Shown here piece after piece: positions 16,634-24,484 of a stretch of 64,000 nucleotides of DNA. Both the position numbers and the translations under genes were made by a program. Under the pieces are notes generated by a model. That model saw nothing but the letters and a program-made list of their open reading frames with translations. It was not told the origin of the DNA and did no database searches. The DNA is from an uncultured Roseateles sp. (GTDB lineage Bacteria; Pseudomonadota; Gammaproteobacteria; Burkholderiales; Burkholderiaceae_C): assembly GCF_963422335.1 (NCBI RefSeq), contig NZ_OY729424.1, positions 434,001 through 498,000 of the forward strand. Reading direction: 5' to 3'. The stretch's first letter is position 1. Every line of letters begins with the position of its first letter.

Positions 16634-17632
16634 ATGACGATCAAGATCGGTATCAACGGCTTCGGCCGCATCGGCCGCATGGTGTTCCGCGCCGCCATTG
16701 CCAACTTCAAGGAAATCGAAGTGGTCGGCATCAACGACCTGCTCGAACCCGACTACCTGGCCTATATGCTCAAGTACGACTCGGTGCATGGCAAGTTCGA
16801 CGGTGAAGTCTCGATCGATGGCAATACGCTGGTCGTCAACGGCAAGAAGATCCGCCTGACCCAGGAGCGCGATCCCGCCAATCTGAAGTGGAACGAGGTC
16901 GGCGCCGACATCGTCGTCGAAGCCACCGGCCTGTTCCTGGACAAGGCGGGCGGCGAGAAGCACCTGGCCGCCGGTGCCAAGAAGGTCGTGATGTCCGCAC
17001 CGTCCAAGGACGACACGCCGATGTTCGTCTTCGGCGTCAATGACAAGACCTATGCCGGCCAGGCCATCATCTCGAATGCCTCGTGCACGACCAACTGCCT
17101 GGCTCCGCTGGCCAAGGTGCTGAACGACAAGTGGGGCATCAAGCGCGGCCTGATGACCACGGTGCACGCCGCCACGGCGACGCAGAAGACCGTCGACGGC
17201 CCGTCGAACAAGGACTGGCGCGGCGGCCGCGGCATCCTGGAGAACATCATCCCCTCGAGCACCGGCGCCGCCAAGGCCGTGGGCGTGGTGATCCCCGAGC
17301 TGAACAAGAAGCTGACCGGCATGTCGTTCCGCGTGCCGACCTCGGACGTGTCGGTGGTCGATCTGACCGTCGAACTGCTCAAGGAAGCCAGCTACAAGGA
17401 GATCTGCGCCGAGTTCAAGGCACAGAGCGAAGGCGCGCTGAAGGGCGTGCTGGGTTACACGGAAGACAAGGTGGTGGCCACCGACTTCCGCGGCGACGCC
17501 CGCACCTCGATCTTCGACGCCGACGCCGGCATCGCGCTGGACTCGACCTTCGTCAAGCTGGTGGCCTGGTACGACAACGAGTGGGGCTACTCGAACAAGG
17601 TGCTGGAGATGGTGCGCGTCATCGCCAAGTAA
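16634..17632 (+). CDS. gap: Type I glyceraldehyde-3-phosphate dehydrogenase
   Basis: 332 aa. NAD-binding NGFGRIGRMVFRA opens the Rossmann fold; the catalytic Cys151 sits in SNASCTTNCLAPL; TVHAATATQK and the C-terminal WYDNEWGYSNKVLEM are standard. The enzyme oxidises glyceraldehyde-3-phosphate in glycolysis and runs in reverse in gluconeogenesis. A good ribosome site (CAGGAGACTC) precedes the ATG. Flanked by terminators on both sides, so it is probably expressed alone. Confidence 0.97.
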   Translation: MTIKIGINGFGRIGRMVFRAAIANFKEIEVVGINDLLEPDYLAYMLKYDSVHGKFDGEVSIDGNTLVVNGKKIRLTQERDPANLKWNEVGADIVVEATGLFLDKAGGEKHLAAGAKKVVMSAPSKDDTPMFVFGVNDKTYAGQAIISNASCTTNCLAPLAKVLNDKWGIKRGLMTTVHAATATQKTVDGPSNKDWRGGRGILENIIPSSTGAAKAVGVVIPELNKKLTGMSFRVPTSDVSVVDLTVELLKEASYKEICAEFKAQSEGALKGVLGYTEDKVVATDFRGDARTSIFDADAGIALDSTFVKLVAWYDNEWGYSNKVLEMVRVIAK

Positions 17633-17660
17633 TCAAGCCAGCCTGCCAAGGCATGCTCTG

Positions 17661-17685
17661 AGGCCCCTTGCGGGGCCTTTTTTTC
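17661..17685 (+). terminator. Intrinsic terminator after gap
   Basis: AGGCCCC (17661-17667) and GGGGCCT (17672-17678) form a 7-bp stem with a TTGC loop followed by a run of T. A textbook rho-independent terminator. Confidence 0.9.
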
Positions 17686-17719
17686 GGCTCATCACCGATC
17701 TGCGGAGGCTTTTAGCGAC

Positions 17720-17811
17720 GCAGGAAGCTGGGCGGACCCACAGCTCCGTGCCCCCCGGGCGCTACGCGCCCTCCTCCTTTACCTACGCTGTGGGCCCGCC
17801 CAGCCTCCTGC
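17720..17811 (-). repeat. Structured palindromic repeat, copy 1
   Basis: Outer arms 17720-17744 and 17787-17811 are complementary at 23 of 25 positions. The 42-base core between them, read on the minus strand, has AGGTAAAGGAGGA on the 5' side, an inner hairpin GGGCGC-GTA-GCGCCC, and GGGGGCACGGA on the 3' side. Copy 2, in the opposite orientation, keeps the core but has different arms that again pair with each other. Confidence 0.85.
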
Positions 17812-17856
17812 TTGTGCCACATCACCGAACTGCGACGCACAGCCCGGTGGTGGCTG

Positions 17857-17955
17857 GACTCGGGCTGTGGGCGTGCGCTGTTGCGCAGGTAAAAGGAGGA
17901 GGCCGCAACGCGGCCGGGGGCCACGGAGCAACAGCGTGCGCCCGCAGCCCGAGTC
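17857..17955 (+). repeat. Structured palindromic repeat, copy 2
   Basis: Outer arms 17857-17884 and 17928-17955 are complementary at about 25 of 28 positions. The 43-base core has AGGTAAAAGGAGGA, an inner hairpin GGCCGC-AAC-GCGGCC and GGGGGCCACGGA. Against copy 1 the inner stem changes from GGGCGC/GCGCCC to GGCCGC/GCGGCC, a compensated change, so the structure and not just the sequence is conserved. Confidence 0.85.
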
Positions 17956-18062
17956 ACGCTAGCACTGGCTGCCGCGCAGATCAGCGATGGACCCTTTTTC
18001 ATCGCTCAGCCCAGGGCTAAGATGCCCACCTCATTCACTCCCAGCGGCAAGGACCGACAACA

Positions 18063-18506
18063 ATGACCATCGCCTGGAACCTGTTCACGCCGGGCTCGGC
18101 CCTGGTCGGCGGCCTGCTGATCGGGCTGGCGGCTGCCCTCTACCTGCTGGGCAATGGACGGATCGCGGGCATCTCCGGCATCGTCGGCGCTCCGTTGCGC
18201 GCGTTGACGGCGCGCAACGAGCTGAGGTCGCAGCGCCTGAACCTGCTGTTCCTGGCCGGCCTGCTGCTGGCGCCCTGGGTCTGGCGGCTTGCTGCGCCGT
18301 TGCCTGCGGCAGTGGTCGACGTGGGCCCACTGGCGCTGGTGATCGCCGGGCTGTTCGTCGGTGTCGGCGTGCGCATGGGCCAGGGCTGCACCAGCGGCCA
18401 TGGCGTGTGCGGGCTGAGCCGCTTCTCGCTGCGCTCGCTGGCCAATGTGCTGGCCTTCATGGGCGCGGGCTTCGCCACCGAGTTCGTGCTGCGCCATCTG
18501 CTCTGA
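18063..18506 (+). CDS. YeeE/YedE family protein (sulfur transport half, N-terminal type)
   Basis: 147 aa integral membrane protein with about four hydrophobic segments. It carries family motifs NGRIAGISGIVGAPL and GQGCTSGHGVCGLSRFSLRSL; the conserved Cys in the second motif is the sulfur-handling residue in thiosulfate carriers of this family (TsuA/YeeE). It is one half of a split pair with the next gene (9 bases apart), followed by a persulfide dioxygenase, so a role in moving a reduced sulfur compound is likely. Confidence 0.85.
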   Translation: MTIAWNLFTPGSALVGGLLIGLAAALYLLGNGRIAGISGIVGAPLRALTARNELRSQRLNLLFLAGLLLAPWVWRLAAPLPAAVVDVGPLALVIAGLFVGVGVRMGQGCTSGHGVCGLSRFSLRSLANVLAFMGAGFATEFVLRHLL

Positions 18507-18515
18507 GGCCCGGAC

Positions 18516-18929
18516 ATGCTGCGCTATCTGATTGCACTCTGCAGCGGCCTGGTCTTCGGCCTGGGCCTGATTGCCAGCGGCATGACCAACCCGGCCAAGG
18601 TCAAGGGCTTTCTGGACCTGGCCGGCGCCTGGGACCCGAGCCTTGCCCTGGTGATGGGCGGGGCCATTGCGGTGGGCCTGTGCGCCTTTGCCGTGGTCAA
18701 GCGCCGCAGCCGTTCCTGGAGCGGTGACCGATTCGACATCCCGACGGGAACCACGATAGACCGGCGCCTGATCGCCGGCGGCCTGCTGTTCGGCATCGGC
18801 TGGGGCATTGCCGGCTTCTGCCCGGGCCCGGCCCTGGTGTCGCTGGCCGGGGGTCTGCAGGCCGCCTGGATCTTTGTGCCGGCCATGCTGCTGGGCATGT
18901 GGGCCCACGACCATTTCACCGCGCGCTGA
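18516..18929 (+). CDS. YeeE/YedE family protein (sulfur transport half, DUF6691-like)
   Basis: 137 aa, about four membrane segments. Motifs are ASGMTNPAKVKGFLDLAGAWDPSL and GIGWGIAGFCPGPALVSL, with the conserved Cys in GFCPGP. It complements the preceding half-size protein; together they match the length of a full YeeE-type carrier. The next gene (persulfide dioxygenase-rhodanese) starts 10 bases on, so the three form an operon for sulfide or thiosulfate metabolism. Confidence 0.85.
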   Translation: MLRYLIALCSGLVFGLGLIASGMTNPAKVKGFLDLAGAWDPSLALVMGGAIAVGLCAFAVVKRRSRSWSGDRFDIPTGTTIDRRLIAGGLLFGIGWGIAGFCPGPALVSLAGGLQAAWIFVPAMLLGMWAHDHFTAR

Positions 18930-18939
18930 GGAGTAACCG

Positions 18940-20028
18940 ATGCTGATCTTCCGCCAACTGTTCGACCCCACGTCCTCGACCTACACCTATCTGCTGGGCG
19001 ACTCGGCCTCCGGCGAGGCCGTCATCATCGACCCGGTGTTCGAGCACGAGCGCCGCGACGTGGCCCTGCTGCGCGAGCTGGGCCTGCGCCTGGTCGCCAC
19101 CCTGGACACGCATGTCCATGCCGACCATGTGACCGGCGCCTGGCAGCTGAAGCAACGCTGCGGCAGCCAGATCCTGCTGTCGGCCGACTCGGGGGCCGGC
19201 AATGCCGATCGCCTGCTGGTCCATGGCGATCACGTCAGCTTCGGCAACCGCCATCTGGAAGTGCGCGCCACGCCGGGCCACACCAGCGGCTGCCTGACCT
19301 ATGTGCTGGACGACCAGCGCATGGCCTTCACCGGCGACAGCCTGCTGATACGTGGCTGTGGCCGCACCGACTTCCAGCAGGGCAGCCCGGGCCGGCTCTA
19401 CCAGTCGGTGCAGCAGCAGATACTGTCGCTGCCGGCAGCCTGCCTGCTCTATCCGGGCCACGACTACCGCGGCCTCACCGTCACCAGCGTGGCCGAGGAG
19501 CGGCGCTTCAACCCGCGGCTGGGCGGCGATGTCAACGAGGCCGATTTCACCGGCTATATGAACCACCTGGGCCTGCCCCATCCGAAGCTGATGGATCTGG
19601 CCGTGCCGGCCAATCTGCGCTGCGGCAGGCCCGAGTCCGACGGCCAGGGCAGTGACAGCGCCGACTGGGCCGCGCTGACCTGCACCTTCAGCGGCATCTG
19701 GGAGATACAGCCCACGGCGCTGGCCGAGCGCATCGCCGGGGCCGGCGCCGGCGAGATACAGGTCATCGACGTGCGCGAGCCGCAGGAGTTCACCGACGTG
19801 CTGGGCCATATCCCGCAGGCGCGGCTGCTGCCGCTGTCGGAGCTGGCGGCGCGGGTCGGCGAGCTCGATGCCGAGCGGCCGGTGGTCGCCGTGTGCCGCT
19901 CCGGCGCCCGCTCGGCCCAGGCCACGGTGCTGTTGCAGAAGTCGGGCCTGAAGCGGGTGGCCAACTTGGCCGGCGGCATGCTGCGCTGGCGGGCGGAGGC
20001 GCTGCCGGTCGAGGGTGGCGCCGAGTAG
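18940..20028 (+). CDS. Persulfide dioxygenase-rhodanese fusion (MBL fold)
   Basis: 362 aa. The N-terminal metallo-beta-lactamase-fold domain (about 1-235) has the ETHE1/persulfide dioxygenase pattern: THVHADHVTG gives His58, His60, Asp62 and His63, and GHTSGCLTYVL, FTGDSLLIRGCGRTDFQQG and YPGHDYRG follow. The C-terminal rhodanese domain (about 250-362) has the active-site loop VCRSGARS with its Cys. The enzyme oxidises glutathione persulfide to sulfite, and the fused rhodanese can pass sulfane sulfur on. Context with two YeeE halves points to sulfide detoxification. GAGGAG precedes the ATG. Confidence 0.92.
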   Translation: MLIFRQLFDPTSSTYTYLLGDSASGEAVIIDPVFEHERRDVALLRELGLRLVATLDTHVHADHVTGAWQLKQRCGSQILLSADSGAGNADRLLVHGDHVSFGNRHLEVRATPGHTSGCLTYVLDDQRMAFTGDSLLIRGCGRTDFQQGSPGRLYQSVQQQILSLPAACLLYPGHDYRGLTVTSVAEERRFNPRLGGDVNEADFTGYMNHLGLPHPKLMDLAVPANLRCGRPESDGQGSDSADWAALTCTFSGIWEIQPTALAERIAGAGAGEIQVIDVREPQEFTDVLGHIPQARLLPLSELAARVGELDAERPVVAVCRSGARSAQATVLLQKSGLKRVANLAGGMLRWRAEALPVEGGAE

Positions 20029-20202
20029 GTCGACTTGTAGCGGCGCTTGTACAAGCCTGTAGCCAATGTGTGAACAGAGGTAAAGCGGCCCATATTTGGC
20101 GCTTTTTGGCTTTCAAAGCGGCGCCGACTCGGGTCTGATGGGAGGATGATCGTGGCCTGCCAGTCCGCAGCCACCCACCCGACAACGGAAGGGCTCTTCG
20201 CC

Positions 20203-22272
20203 ATGAAGTTTCTGCGCTCACTCTTGCTCGGCACCGCGTTCTCCGCCGTGCTGCCCCTGCTGCCTGTCCCGATTGGCGTCGCCCAGGCGGTCACCACGGC
20301 GGCAACCGCCGGCGAACCGGACGCCCGGCTGATCGTGCGCTTCAAGGCCACGGCCGCCAGCGTGCGCGCCAAGGCACTGTCGACCAATGCCAGTGCCAGC
20401 GACGCCGCCAGCACCACCCAGAGCCGGGCGCTGAGCCTGGGTCAGCGCATGGGCCTGACCCTGGCCGGCGGCCGTGCAGTCGATGAGCGCACCCAGGTCG
20501 TGACGGCCAGCGGCATGGCCGCCGCTACCCTGGTCAAGCGCCTGAGCCAGGACAGCGAGGTCGAATGGGTGGCCGTGGATCAGCGGCGCAAGCACTATGC
20601 CCTGACCACCGATCCGCTGTTCGAGACCGTGCCCGTCACCGGCTCAGGCAACGGCGGCCCCGCCAGCGGCCAGTGGTACCTGAAAGCTCCGGACGCCGGC
20701 AATGCAACGCGCGAGGGCGGCAACATCGCCTCCAGCATCAATGCCCTGGGGGCCTGGGACCGCACCACCGGCAGCGCCAGCATTGTCGTGGCGGTGCTCG
20801 ACACCGGCGTGCGCTACGACCATCCGGACCTGGCCGGCAAGCTGCTGCCCGGCTACGACATGATCAGCGAAAAGCTGGTGTCGAACGACGGCGATGGCCG
20901 CGACAGCGATGCCAGCGATCCCGGCGACTGGCTCACCAGCGCCGAGAAGGCCGCCAACACCTTTTACAAGGACTGCGATGTCGAGAACAGCTCCTGGCAC
21001 GGCACCCAGGTATCCGGCCTGATCGGCGCAGCCAGCAACAACGCCATCGGCATGGCCGGCGTGAGCTGGGGCTCGAAAATCCTGCCGGTGCGGGTGCTGG
21101 GCAAGTGCGGCGGCTATGACTCGGACATCGTCGCCGGCATGCAGTGGGCTGCGGGCATCGCCGTGCCCGGCGTGCCCGCCAACCCGAACCCGGCCCGGGT
21201 GCTGAACATGAGCCTGGGCGGCGTGGGCTCCTGCGACCCCGCCACCAACAGTGTGGCCTCGGCCTACCGCGATGCCATCGCCGCCATCACGGCCAAGGGC
21301 GCCGTGGTTGTCGTCGCGGCCGGCAACAGCACTGGCCACTCGATCAATCTGCCAGCCAACTGCCCGGGCGTGGTCGGCGTGGTCGCCCTGCGCCACATCG
21401 GCACCAAGGTGGGCTTCTCCGACATCGGCCCCGAGGTGACGATTGCCGCACCGGGCGGCAACTGCGTCAACATCGACGCCGGCGCCGCCTGCCTCTACCC
21501 GATGCTGAGCACCTTCAACGCCGGCACCACCGTGCCCGGCGCCTCGACCTACACCGACAGCTTCCGCGCCGCCGTGGGCACCAGCTTCTCGGCCCCGCTG
21601 GTCAGCGGCACGATCGCCTTGATGCTGTCGCAAAAGCCCTCGCTGGCCCCCGCCGAGATCATCAGCCTGCTGAAAAGCACGGCGCGTGCCTTCCCGAGCT
21701 CGGGGGCGGCCGACAACGCCGATGGGTCAAAGGTTCTGGCCTGCCACGCACCTAACGGCACCGACCAGCTGGAGTGCTACTGCACCACCAGCACCTGCGG
21801 CGCCGGCATGCTCGACGCCTCGGCCGCGGTGGCCGCCGTCACCGTCGCAGCGCAGGCCCGCATCACCTCGACCCCGGCGGCACCGCAGGCCGGTGATGCC
21901 ATCCAGCTCAGCGCCAGCACCAGCACGGCCGCCACCGGCCGCACCCTCACCGGCTATGCCTGGACCCTGGTCAGCGGCGGCGGCATCGTCAGCGGCTTCA
22001 GCAGTGCCACCAATGCCAGTACCGCCGCCCTGGCCGCCGCCACCGGCGCCGGCACGGTGACCGTGCGCCTGCAGATCACCGACGACCAGGGCGCCGCCAC
22101 CACCAGCGATGCCACCATCACGGTGGCCGCGGCGCCGGTGGTCGTGCCCCCGGTGGTCACCCCGCCGGCCACCTCCTCGGGCGGCGGTGGTGCGGTGAGC
22201 TGGGGCTGGTTGCTGGGCCTGGCGCTGGCCGCTCTGGGCCTGGCCCGTCAGCGCAGCCAGTTCCGGATTTAA
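20203..22272 (+). CDS. Secreted S8 family serine peptidase with GlyGly-CTERM-like tail
   Basis: 689 aa. The start at 20203 gives a clean signal peptide (MKFLRSLLLGTAFSAVL..VAQA); an in-frame ATG 57 bases upstream does not. A propeptide region follows (residues ~30-130), then the subtilisin domain with Asp in VAVLDTGVRYDHPDL, His in SSWHGTQVSGLIGA and Ser in GTSFSAPLVSGTIALM. After it comes a PKD/Ig-like domain (QAGDAIQLSAS..DDQGAATTSDATITV) and a tail SSGGGGAVSW-hydrophobic helix-LARQR, the layout of GlyGly-CTERM sorting signals cut by rhombosortase. Type II secretion to the cell surface is likely. A 12-bp palindrome lies upstream at 20045-20056. Confidence 0.9.
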   Translation: MKFLRSLLLGTAFSAVLPLLPVPIGVAQAVTTAATAGEPDARLIVRFKATAASVRAKALSTNASASDAASTTQSRALSLGQRMGLTLAGGRAVDERTQVVTASGMAAATLVKRLSQDSEVEWVAVDQRRKHYALTTDPLFETVPVTGSGNGGPASGQWYLKAPDAGNATREGGNIASSINALGAWDRTTGSASIVVAVLDTGVRYDHPDLAGKLLPGYDMISEKLVSNDGDGRDSDASDPGDWLTSAEKAANTFYKDCDVENSSWHGTQVSGLIGAASNNAIGMAGVSWGSKILPVRVLGKCGGYDSDIVAGMQWAAGIAVPGVPANPNPARVLNMSLGGVGSCDPATNSVASAYRDAIAAITAKGAVVVVAAGNSTGHSINLPANCPGVVGVVALRHIGTKVGFSDIGPEVTIAAPGGNCVNIDAGAACLYPMLSTFNAGTTVPGASTYTDSFRAAVGTSFSAPLVSGTIALMLSQKPSLAPAEIISLLKSTARAFPSSGAADNADGSKVLACHAPNGTDQLECYCTTSTCGAGMLDASAAVAAVTVAAQARITSTPAAPQAGDAIQLSASTSTAATGRTLTGYAWTLVSGGGIVSGFSSATNASTAALAAATGAGTVTVRLQITDDQGAATTSDATITVAAAPVVVPPVVTPPATSSGGGGAVSWGWLLGLALAALGLARQRSQFRI

Positions 22273-22282
22273 TCCGGGGAGG

Positions 22283-22966
22283 TCAGCGGCTGGCCGCCGA
22301 GGCGGCTGCCGCTGCAACGGGCGCCTCGCAGCGCGCAAAACCCGCGCCCTGCAGCTTGGTCAGCCAGGCCGCATCGGCCTGCTCCAGGCGCAGCCGGTGC
22401 TGAGCAAGTGCCGGGCTCAGCTGCAGCACGCGCAGGCCCTTGATCAGGCGCTGGCTCAAGCCCTCCATCGCCTTCTCGGCCGCGGCCTCGGAGTCATGGC
22501 GGCTGATCAGCAGGCTGGGGTCTTCGGCCGGCAGGCCCTTCAGCGGTTCGAAGGGCACGTGCATGCGCTTCAAGGTCTCTTCCTTGCGGGCCTGGAAGTC
22601 GCGGTTGGGCATCTTGATCGTCAGCACGGCCCAGACGCCGGGGCGCTCGCTGCGCTGGTCGGCGACGGCGCCGGCCGGCACACCGGCACGCTCCAGCGCG
22701 GCATTGGCGCTGCGCAGCGCCTCGTCACCGGCCAGCAGGGCCGACTCCAGGCAGATCGGCGCGGCCTTGGCGGCACTCACTGCTGAAGCGGCCGGCTGAA
22801 CCGCTGGCGCCACCTTGATCGAATCGGGTGCCAGCTGCCGCTTGAGCCGCTCCGGCTCGCGGCCGCCGTGGGCGGGCTGACCGCTGAGCTGCTCGACCCA
22901 GCCGGCGCTCCAGGCGAGGAAGCCCAGGTTCAGCACCAGCAGCGTCACCACCAGGGCCCGCAGCAT
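22283..22966 (-). CDS. SPOR domain-like membrane-anchored protein
   Basis: 227 aa. One N-terminal membrane helix (ALVVTLLVLNLGFLAWSAGW) is followed by a Pro/Ala-rich linker and a C-terminal region with the layout of a SPOR domain (VWAVLTIKMPNRDFQARKEETLKRMHV ... LISRHDSEAAAEKAMEGLSQRLIKGLRVLQL). SPOR domains bind glycan strands stripped of stem peptides at division sites. The ATG at 22966 follows birA by a few bases; in Burkholderiales this gene often sits downstream of birA. The domain call is by eye and is only fair. Confidence 0.65.
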   Translation of the reverse strand: MLRALVVTLLVLNLGFLAWSAGWVEQLSGQPAHGGREPERLKRQLAPDSIKVAPAVQPAASAVSAAKAAPICLESALLAGDEALRSANAALERAGVPAGAVADQRSERPGVWAVLTIKMPNRDFQARKEETLKRMHVPFEPLKGLPAEDPSLLISRHDSEAAAEKAMEGLSQRLIKGLRVLQLSPALAQHRLRLEQADAAWLTKLQGAGFARCEAPVAAAAASAASR

Positions 22967-22971
22967 TTGCG

Positions 22972-23844
22972 TCACAGTGTCGTTTGGGTCAGCCGCACGC
23001 TGACCTCGCCGCCACTGATGACCTGCTGGCCCTGGGCGGTCTGCAGCAACAGCTCGCCCTGGGGCGTCACGCCCTGGGCCAGCCCCTCCAGCGCGCCGGC
23101 GGTGATGGCGCGGCCCTTCAACGCGTCGCGGCGCTGGTAACGCTCCAGCCAGGGGGCAAAGCCCTGGGCCTGGAATTCGAGCAGGGCCTGGACCAGGGGC
23201 TTGGCGACCAGGGCCAGGACTTGCGGGGCACTGGCGTCCAGGTCGAGCTCCTGCATGCAGGCGAAGCCGCTGCTCAGCGCGTTGAGGCTGTCGGTGTCGC
23301 GCCAGGCCGGGGCGATGTTCAGGCCTATGCCTATCACCGCCATGCGATGGCGGCCCGCGGGCACGGTTTCGATCAGCACGCCGCCGAGCTTGCGCCCGTC
23401 CAGCCACAGGTCATTGGGCCACTTGAGGCTCAGGCGCGGGGCCTCACCCCCCTCCTGCCAGGGCTCCAGCGCATCGGCCAGGGCCACGCCGACGACCAGG
23501 GACAGACCTGACCAGTCGCTGACCTCCAGCGGCACAGCCAGCGAGAAGGTCAGCGAGGCGCCGCTGCTGGAATGCCAGGCCCGGCCCATCCGGCCGCGGC
23601 CATGGGTCTGATGCTCGGCCACCAGCAGGCAGGGTTGCAGATCATGCTGGCGGCGGCCGAAGGGCTGGGCCTCGCCGGGGTTGCGACCCTCGGCACGCAC
23701 CCGTTCGATCAGCGTGGAATTGGTGGATTCGGTGCGGGCAACGACCTCGACGCTGAGCCCCGGCAACAGCGGCTCCAACTGCTGCCAAAGGGCCTCGCCT
23801 CCCCAGTGCTGATGCGGTTGCGGCGGGTGCTGGGACTCGGTCAT
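22972..23844 (-). CDS. birA: Biotin--[acetyl-CoA-carboxylase] ligase
   Basis: 290 aa enzyme that makes biotinyl-AMP and attaches biotin to the carboxylase carrier protein. The biotin/AMP-binding motif appears as GRGRMGRAWHSS, and LKWPNDLWLDGRKLGGVLIET is unmistakable; the short C-terminal SH3-like domain ends in GGEVSVRLTQTTL. There is no N-terminal helix-turn-helix, so it is a class I ligase without repressor function. The ATG at 23844 (MTESQHPPQ) fits better than an in-frame start at 23907, which would cover the end of the SET gene. Confidence 0.93.
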   Translation of the reverse strand: MTESQHPPQPHQHWGGEALWQQLEPLLPGLSVEVVARTESTNSTLIERVRAEGRNPGEAQPFGRRQHDLQPCLLVAEHQTHGRGRMGRAWHSSSGASLTFSLAVPLEVSDWSGLSLVVGVALADALEPWQEGGEAPRLSLKWPNDLWLDGRKLGGVLIETVPAGRHRMAVIGIGLNIAPAWRDTDSLNALSSGFACMQELDLDASAPQVLALVAKPLVQALLEFQAQGFAPWLERYQRRDALKGRAITAGALEGLAQGVTPQGELLLQTAQGQQVISGGEVSVRLTQTTL

Positions 23845-23863
23845 GCTGGGGAGCTGCAGATCG

Positions 23864-24370
23864 TCATGATTTGGGTGCCAACATGGTGCCACGACACTTC
23901 TTCGCACCGCAACGGCATTCGAACTGTTTTTTCAACTTAGGGGTGTAGCGCTCATCGATGACCAGGCCGTAGTCGTAGAACAGCTCCTCGCCCGGCTTGA
24001 TGGCGCGCAAGGCCTTGATGAAGATGCGGCCATCGGCCTCGTCGGCTTCACAGTTGGGCTGGCAGGCATGGTTGATCCAGCGCGCCGCATTGCCGCCCAC
24101 ATTGGCGTCGATGACGCGTTCGTCATCGATGTGGAAGTAGAAGGTGTGGTTGGGCTGGCTGGGATCGTGCGGGTGGCGGCGCAGCGCCTCGGGCCAGTCG
24201 ATGACCTGGCCCTTGTACTCGATGACGACCTCGTCGCGCTGCAGCGCGGCCAGCGCGAACACGCCCTTGCCATGCACGCCGGAACGCCTCACCTGGATGC
24301 GGCGCCCTCCGGTGGATGTGGCAACCGGAGATTGGAGGACCAGGCTTTTTCGTGAGGCTGCTTGCGTCAT
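23864..24370 (-). CDS. SET domain protein (lysine methyltransferase-like)
   Basis: 168 aa. A full SET core is present: RRIQVRRSGVHGKGVFA, EYKGQVIDWPEA, then the pseudoknot motif ARWINHACQPNCEA and GEELFYDYG, and a post-SET zinc-type cluster CRCGAKKCRGTM. This is the minimal eukaryote-like SET-plus-post-SET arrangement found in some bacteria; targets are unknown. Starts at 24370, 24388, 24397 and 24472 are in frame. The longest would translate the alternating purine-pyrimidine tract as an Arg/Thr run, so a shorter start is preferred, but no ribosome site decides it. Divergent from topB. Confidence 0.8.
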   Translation of the reverse strand: MTQAASRKSLVLQSPVATSTGGRRIQVRRSGVHGKGVFALAALQRDEVVIEYKGQVIDWPEALRRHPHDPSQPNHTFYFHIDDERVIDANVGGNAARWINHACQPNCEADEADGRIFIKALRAIKPGEELFYDYGLVIDERYTPKLKKQFECRCGAKKCRGTMLAPKS

Positions 24371-24399
24371 CGACTTGTTTGGGTACATTGAATTCATGG

Positions 24400-24426
24400 G
24401 TGCGCGCGTGCGTGTGCGTGCGCGCA
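24400..24426. other. Alternating purine-pyrimidine tract (Z-DNA-prone) between SET gene and topB
   Basis: 27 bases alternate strictly between purine and pyrimidine (GT/GC steps), starting GTGCGCGCGTGC. Such tracts flip to left-handed DNA under negative supercoiling. It lies 58 bases upstream of the topB start. Confidence 0.6.
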
Positions 24427-24484
24427 AGAGCCCGGATTGTAGGCAGGTGTTGGAAGACACCGGTTTCATCACTAAGAAAGAAAC

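Larger units (their letters stand above)
17686..18062. other. Intergenic region of 377 bases holding two structured repeats
   Basis: No convincing gene lies here: open frames on both strands run through palindromic DNA and have no family features. The stretch contains two inverted copies of a palindromic repeat (17720-17811 and 17857-17955). The rest (17686-17719 and 17956-18062) holds the leader of the YeeE-type gene; no clear promoter is seen. Confidence 0.8.

Noticed and set aside
17712..18020. Open frames on both strands in the gap after gap
   Set aside because: They run through the palindromic repeats and have no ribosome site or family features.
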